From contig DYID01000026.1 of the NCBI GenBank assembly GCA_020723805.1, forward strand, positions 1-45,082: a stretch of DNA of 45,082 nucleotides. The letters run 5' to 3'. The position numbers were made by a program, and so were the translations under genes. Source of the stretch: Anaerolinea sp. (GTDB lineage Bacteria > Chloroflexota > Anaerolineae > Anaerolineales > Villigracilaceae). Shown one piece after another: positions 43,328-45,082 of this stretch (positions within the stretch are counted from its first letter, which is position 1; the number at the start of each line of letters is the position of its first letter). The notes under the pieces were generated by a model. The model was not told where the DNA came from. It worked only from the letters and a program-made list of their open reading frames with translations, and did not search any database.

Positions 43328-43336
43328 TGGTATAAG
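43328..43336 (+). promoter_or_regulatory. Extended -10 promoter of the 6S RNA gene
   Basis: TGGTATAAG, 5 nt before the 6S RNA closing stem begins. It fits the extended -10 pattern of the window. Confidence 0.55.
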
Positions 43337-43340
43337 ATTT

Positions 43341-43520
43341 GTGTCCCTGCGGTGTGCGTGATGTTGCACTCCCCGTTTTGAGCCAACACCCACTTTTAGG
43401 GTCTCAAACTCCTAAGAAATAACGCGATAGGCCTGAGCCAAGGCGGCGTTTCTGGGTCGGGACCCACCTGCGAAAGCAGGTTCAAAACTCCGCAACACAC
43501 GGCACTTGCGGGGCAATGTC
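43341..43520 (+). ncRNA. ssrS: 6S RNA
   Basis: This is a rod-like RNA of about 180 nt that mimics an open promoter and binds the housekeeping RNA polymerase. The closing stem pairs CCCTGCGGTG (near 43345) with CACTTGCGGGG (near 43504). The helix continues with TGTTGC/GCAACA. An asymmetric bulge follows, and then GTTTTGAGCC (43375-43384) with GGTTCAAAAC, joined by an inner arm of about 90 nt. The order GTTGC...CTCCCC...TGAGCC on the 5' side and GGTTCAA...GGCAC on the 3' side matches the E. coli 6S pattern. A promoter and a strong terminator frame it. RNase P, SRP and tmRNA signatures are absent. The identification rests on structure and short motifs. Confidence 0.8.
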
Positions 43521-43526
43521 TTATCA

Positions 43527-43560
43527 GACTCTGAAGGTTTTCCCTTCGGGGTCTTTTTTT
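43527..43560 (+). terminator. Intrinsic terminator after the 6S RNA
   Basis: GACTCTGAAGG (43527-43537) pairs with CCTTCGGGGTC (43543-43553), 11 pairs with G-T wobbles, followed by seven T residues. Confidence 0.85.
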
Positions 43561-44992
43561 ATGGCGCGCGATGAATCGCAATGGCGGCGCGTAAACCGGA
43601 TTCGAATGCGCCTTGTATCCAGGCATGGTAGAGGGAGGCATGTTCGCCTGCAAAATGGATGCGTCCCTCCGGGGCGACGATGTCATCATGCAGGAGGGTT
43701 TGCTGACCGGGGTCGAACAAGGCAAACGCGCCTCCAGCGAACTCGTCGTCGTGCCACATCCAGGATGTGCCTACTTCGAACTCCTTCAGGATTTGCGGGT
43801 GAATCTCAGCCACATCCTCCAGCGCCTGAACGATGCGGTCATCGGGTTTGAGCGAACCCCAGCGCTGAGCGTCTTCCGACCAGGTGTAACTGGCAAGGAT
43901 GACGCCGCGCCCCGTCTCCCGTCCATGATCGGGATAGTAGAGGTTGCGGATGGGCAGGTCGGTGATGGTGCCGCCGCCAAAGATGCCGTCATCCTCCTCC
44001 CAAAAGCGGCGTTTGCACTGGAACAGGATTTTCGCTGAGGCGTCGTAATGCAGCTGGCGGATGGCGCGGTTCTTGGCGCGCGAGAACGGCTTGAGTATTT
44101 CCACGTGACGCAGGACGGGAAACGGCACGGTGATGATGGCGTAGTCGCCGCTTTCGGAGAAGCGCCCGGCAGGGGTTTGATAGTGAATGGTCACATCGTG
44201 CGGCGATTGGTCTATGGCAATCATCTTCGCACCGAAGCGGATGTTGTCCTTGAGTTCGGGGAAGAAGGCATACGGCAGGCGGTCGGTTCCGCCCTGGATT
44301 TCGATCATGTTGGTGTAATAGTTGCCCGAGTCTTCACGGAATAACTCCAGGAAGGAGGAGTTCATCACCGATTCTTGGTTTGCCAGCAAGCCGAACATTT
44401 CGATCATGCCCTCCGACCAGCCGTTCAGTTCCAAAAACTCGCGCGTGGAGTAGCCGTCGTATTTGGCGACGATCTGATCCCAGGCGGCGTCGCCCTCCCG
44501 TTCGAGCAGGTCCAGCAATGGCTTGAGCGCCTCCATATACATTTGACTGGAAGTCTTGCCCACTTCGTTGTGGGACACATCGAAGCCCATCAGGGACGGA
44601 TCTGCGTGCGCTTCGGAAGCGCGCATCTTCCTGCCGCCGATGTAGTAATAAGCGTTGGGGTTGTCCATGGTGAAGTCGTTGGTCTTCAGTCCGAATTTTT
44701 GGATGTATGCCATGGTCAGGGAATGGGCGCGGGGGATGCGCATCGCGCCGACTTCGGCGTATAACCCCTCGGTAAACGGCTCACGCAGGGTATAGACCCG
44801 TCCGCCCACGCGTTGCTGCGCCTCCAAAATGACCGGGGTATGACCAGCCCTCTTGAGTTCGTACCCGGCTGAAAGTCCAGCAAGACCCGCTCCCACAATC
44901 ACCACCTTCTTGGGTCTTTCCGTCCCAAATTTCCCGCTGATTCCGCGCTCGACGACCTCGATATACTCGGCAATGGAACGTTCAGGGTTCAT
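43559..44992 (-). CDS. Flavin monoamine oxidase / L-amino acid oxidase family protein
   Basis: This 477-aa flavoprotein oxidises an amine or L-amino acid. It has the FAD Rossmann motif VVIVGAGLAGLSAGYELKRAGH at residue 30, the second dinucleotide motif ILEAQQRVGGRVYT, EVGAMRIP (GG-motif region of the family), YAIITVPFPVL and the C-terminal FAGEHASLYHAWIQGAFESGLRAA (FAD contact, residues 450-473). The substrate is unknown; the length and motifs fit bacterial L-amino acid oxidases. The ATG has GGAGG 6 nt upstream. Its 3' end meets the T run of the 6S terminator. There is no signal peptide, so it is probably cytoplasmic. Confidence 0.93.
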   Translation of the reverse strand: MNPERSIAEYIEVVERGISGKFGTERPKKVVIVGAGLAGLSAGYELKRAGHTPVILEAQQRVGGRVYTLREPFTEGLYAEVGAMRIPRAHSLTMAYIQKFGLKTNDFTMDNPNAYYYIGGRKMRASEAHADPSLMGFDVSHNEVGKTSSQMYMEALKPLLDLLEREGDAAWDQIVAKYDGYSTREFLELNGWSEGMIEMFGLLANQESVMNSSFLELFREDSGNYYTNMIEIQGGTDRLPYAFFPELKDNIRFGAKMIAIDQSPHDVTIHYQTPAGRFSESGDYAIITVPFPVLRHVEILKPFSRAKNRAIRQLHYDASAKILFQCKRRFWEEDDGIFGGGTITDLPIRNLYYPDHGRETGRGVILASYTWSEDAQRWGSLKPDDRIVQALEDVAEIHPQILKEFEVGTSWMWHDDEFAGGAFALFDPGQQTLLHDDIVAPEGRIHFAGEHASLYHAWIQGAFESGLRAAIAIHRAP

Positions 44993-45024
44993 GGCAGCCT
45001 CCGTGAATGAATTTGACTTATCGT

Positions 45025-45057
45025 CTCACCTTACGCAGTTTCGTCGTACCGCGACAT
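45025..45057. repeat. Inverted copy of the left-end dispersed repeat
   Basis: The reverse complement ends AACTGCGTAAGGTGAG like 43-75. A small GCGACAT-TC-ATGTCGC hairpin overlaps its edge at 45051-45066. It lies upstream of the amine oxidase gene. Confidence 0.5.
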
Positions 45058-45082
45058 TCATGTCGCCTGAAAACGCGAGATA

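Overview
The window looks like a chromosomal segment of a free-living bacterium of the Chloroflexota, probably class Anaerolineae. This placement is inferred from gene content (ELWxxDGT-repeat lipoprotein, membrane-anchored baseplate-J-like protein, several LysM wall proteins, a complete LIV transporter) and moderately high GC. No rRNA, tRNA, CRISPR array, prophage or intact insertion sequence was seen. Most sequence is ordinary housekeeping coding DNA on both strands, with short spacers that carry many small palindromic repeats.

Layout. 1-5760: a secreted ELWxxDGT/LysM lipoprotein (-), then alaS (+) behind a long regulated leader. 5835-10795: plsY, a GT2 glycosyltransferase, a baseplate-J-like membrane protein, ruvX and mltG (all +). 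10945-17239: an amidohydrolase-CYTH fusion, a HEPN/MNT pair, an M14 carboxypeptidase, cinA and a DAO-type flavoprotein (all -). 17366-22719: a livK-H-M-G-F branched-chain amino-acid ABC transporter (-). 22986-25743: a cNMP-binding protein, an M23 peptidase, DUF192 and a response regulator (-). 25783-28581: xthA and ftsH (+). 28710-33679: an acyl-CoA ligase, miaA, a HepT/MntA pair, yraN and a GT4 glycosyltransferase (-). 33817-38110: ttuB-ttuA-yhhQ tRNA thiolation/queuosine genes, a YcaQ-like glycosylase and an aldo/keto reductase (+). 38147-45082: a small membrane protein (-), the aspS-asnS operon (+) behind a second regulated leader, a GH25-LysM lysozyme (-), a 6S RNA gene (+) and a flavin amine oxidase (-).

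The most interesting signal is a pair of ribosome-mediated transcription attenuators in front of aminoacyl-tRNA synthetase genes. Upstream of alaS an extended -10 promoter starts a short ORF with 7 Ala codons in 10. It is followed by a 9-bp antiterminator pairing that competes with an intrinsic terminator. Upstream of aspS-asnS an equivalent leader has a run of nine consecutive Asn and Asp codons, matching exactly the two synthetases encoded downstream. It has a complete 1:2, 2:3, 3:4 set of alternative hairpins. Neither leader shows a T-box motif. This suggests that this lineage uses leader-peptide attenuation for synthetase genes where other phyla use T-boxes.

A second unusual feature is a palindromic element inserted in frame in two unrelated proteins (AlaRS and CinA). 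Both copies share a 17-nt core read in the same frame (PLRLP), like the Rickettsia palindromic elements. Promoters across the window follow one pattern, an extended -10 (TGnTATAAT), and several apparently give leaderless or nearly leaderless mRNAs.
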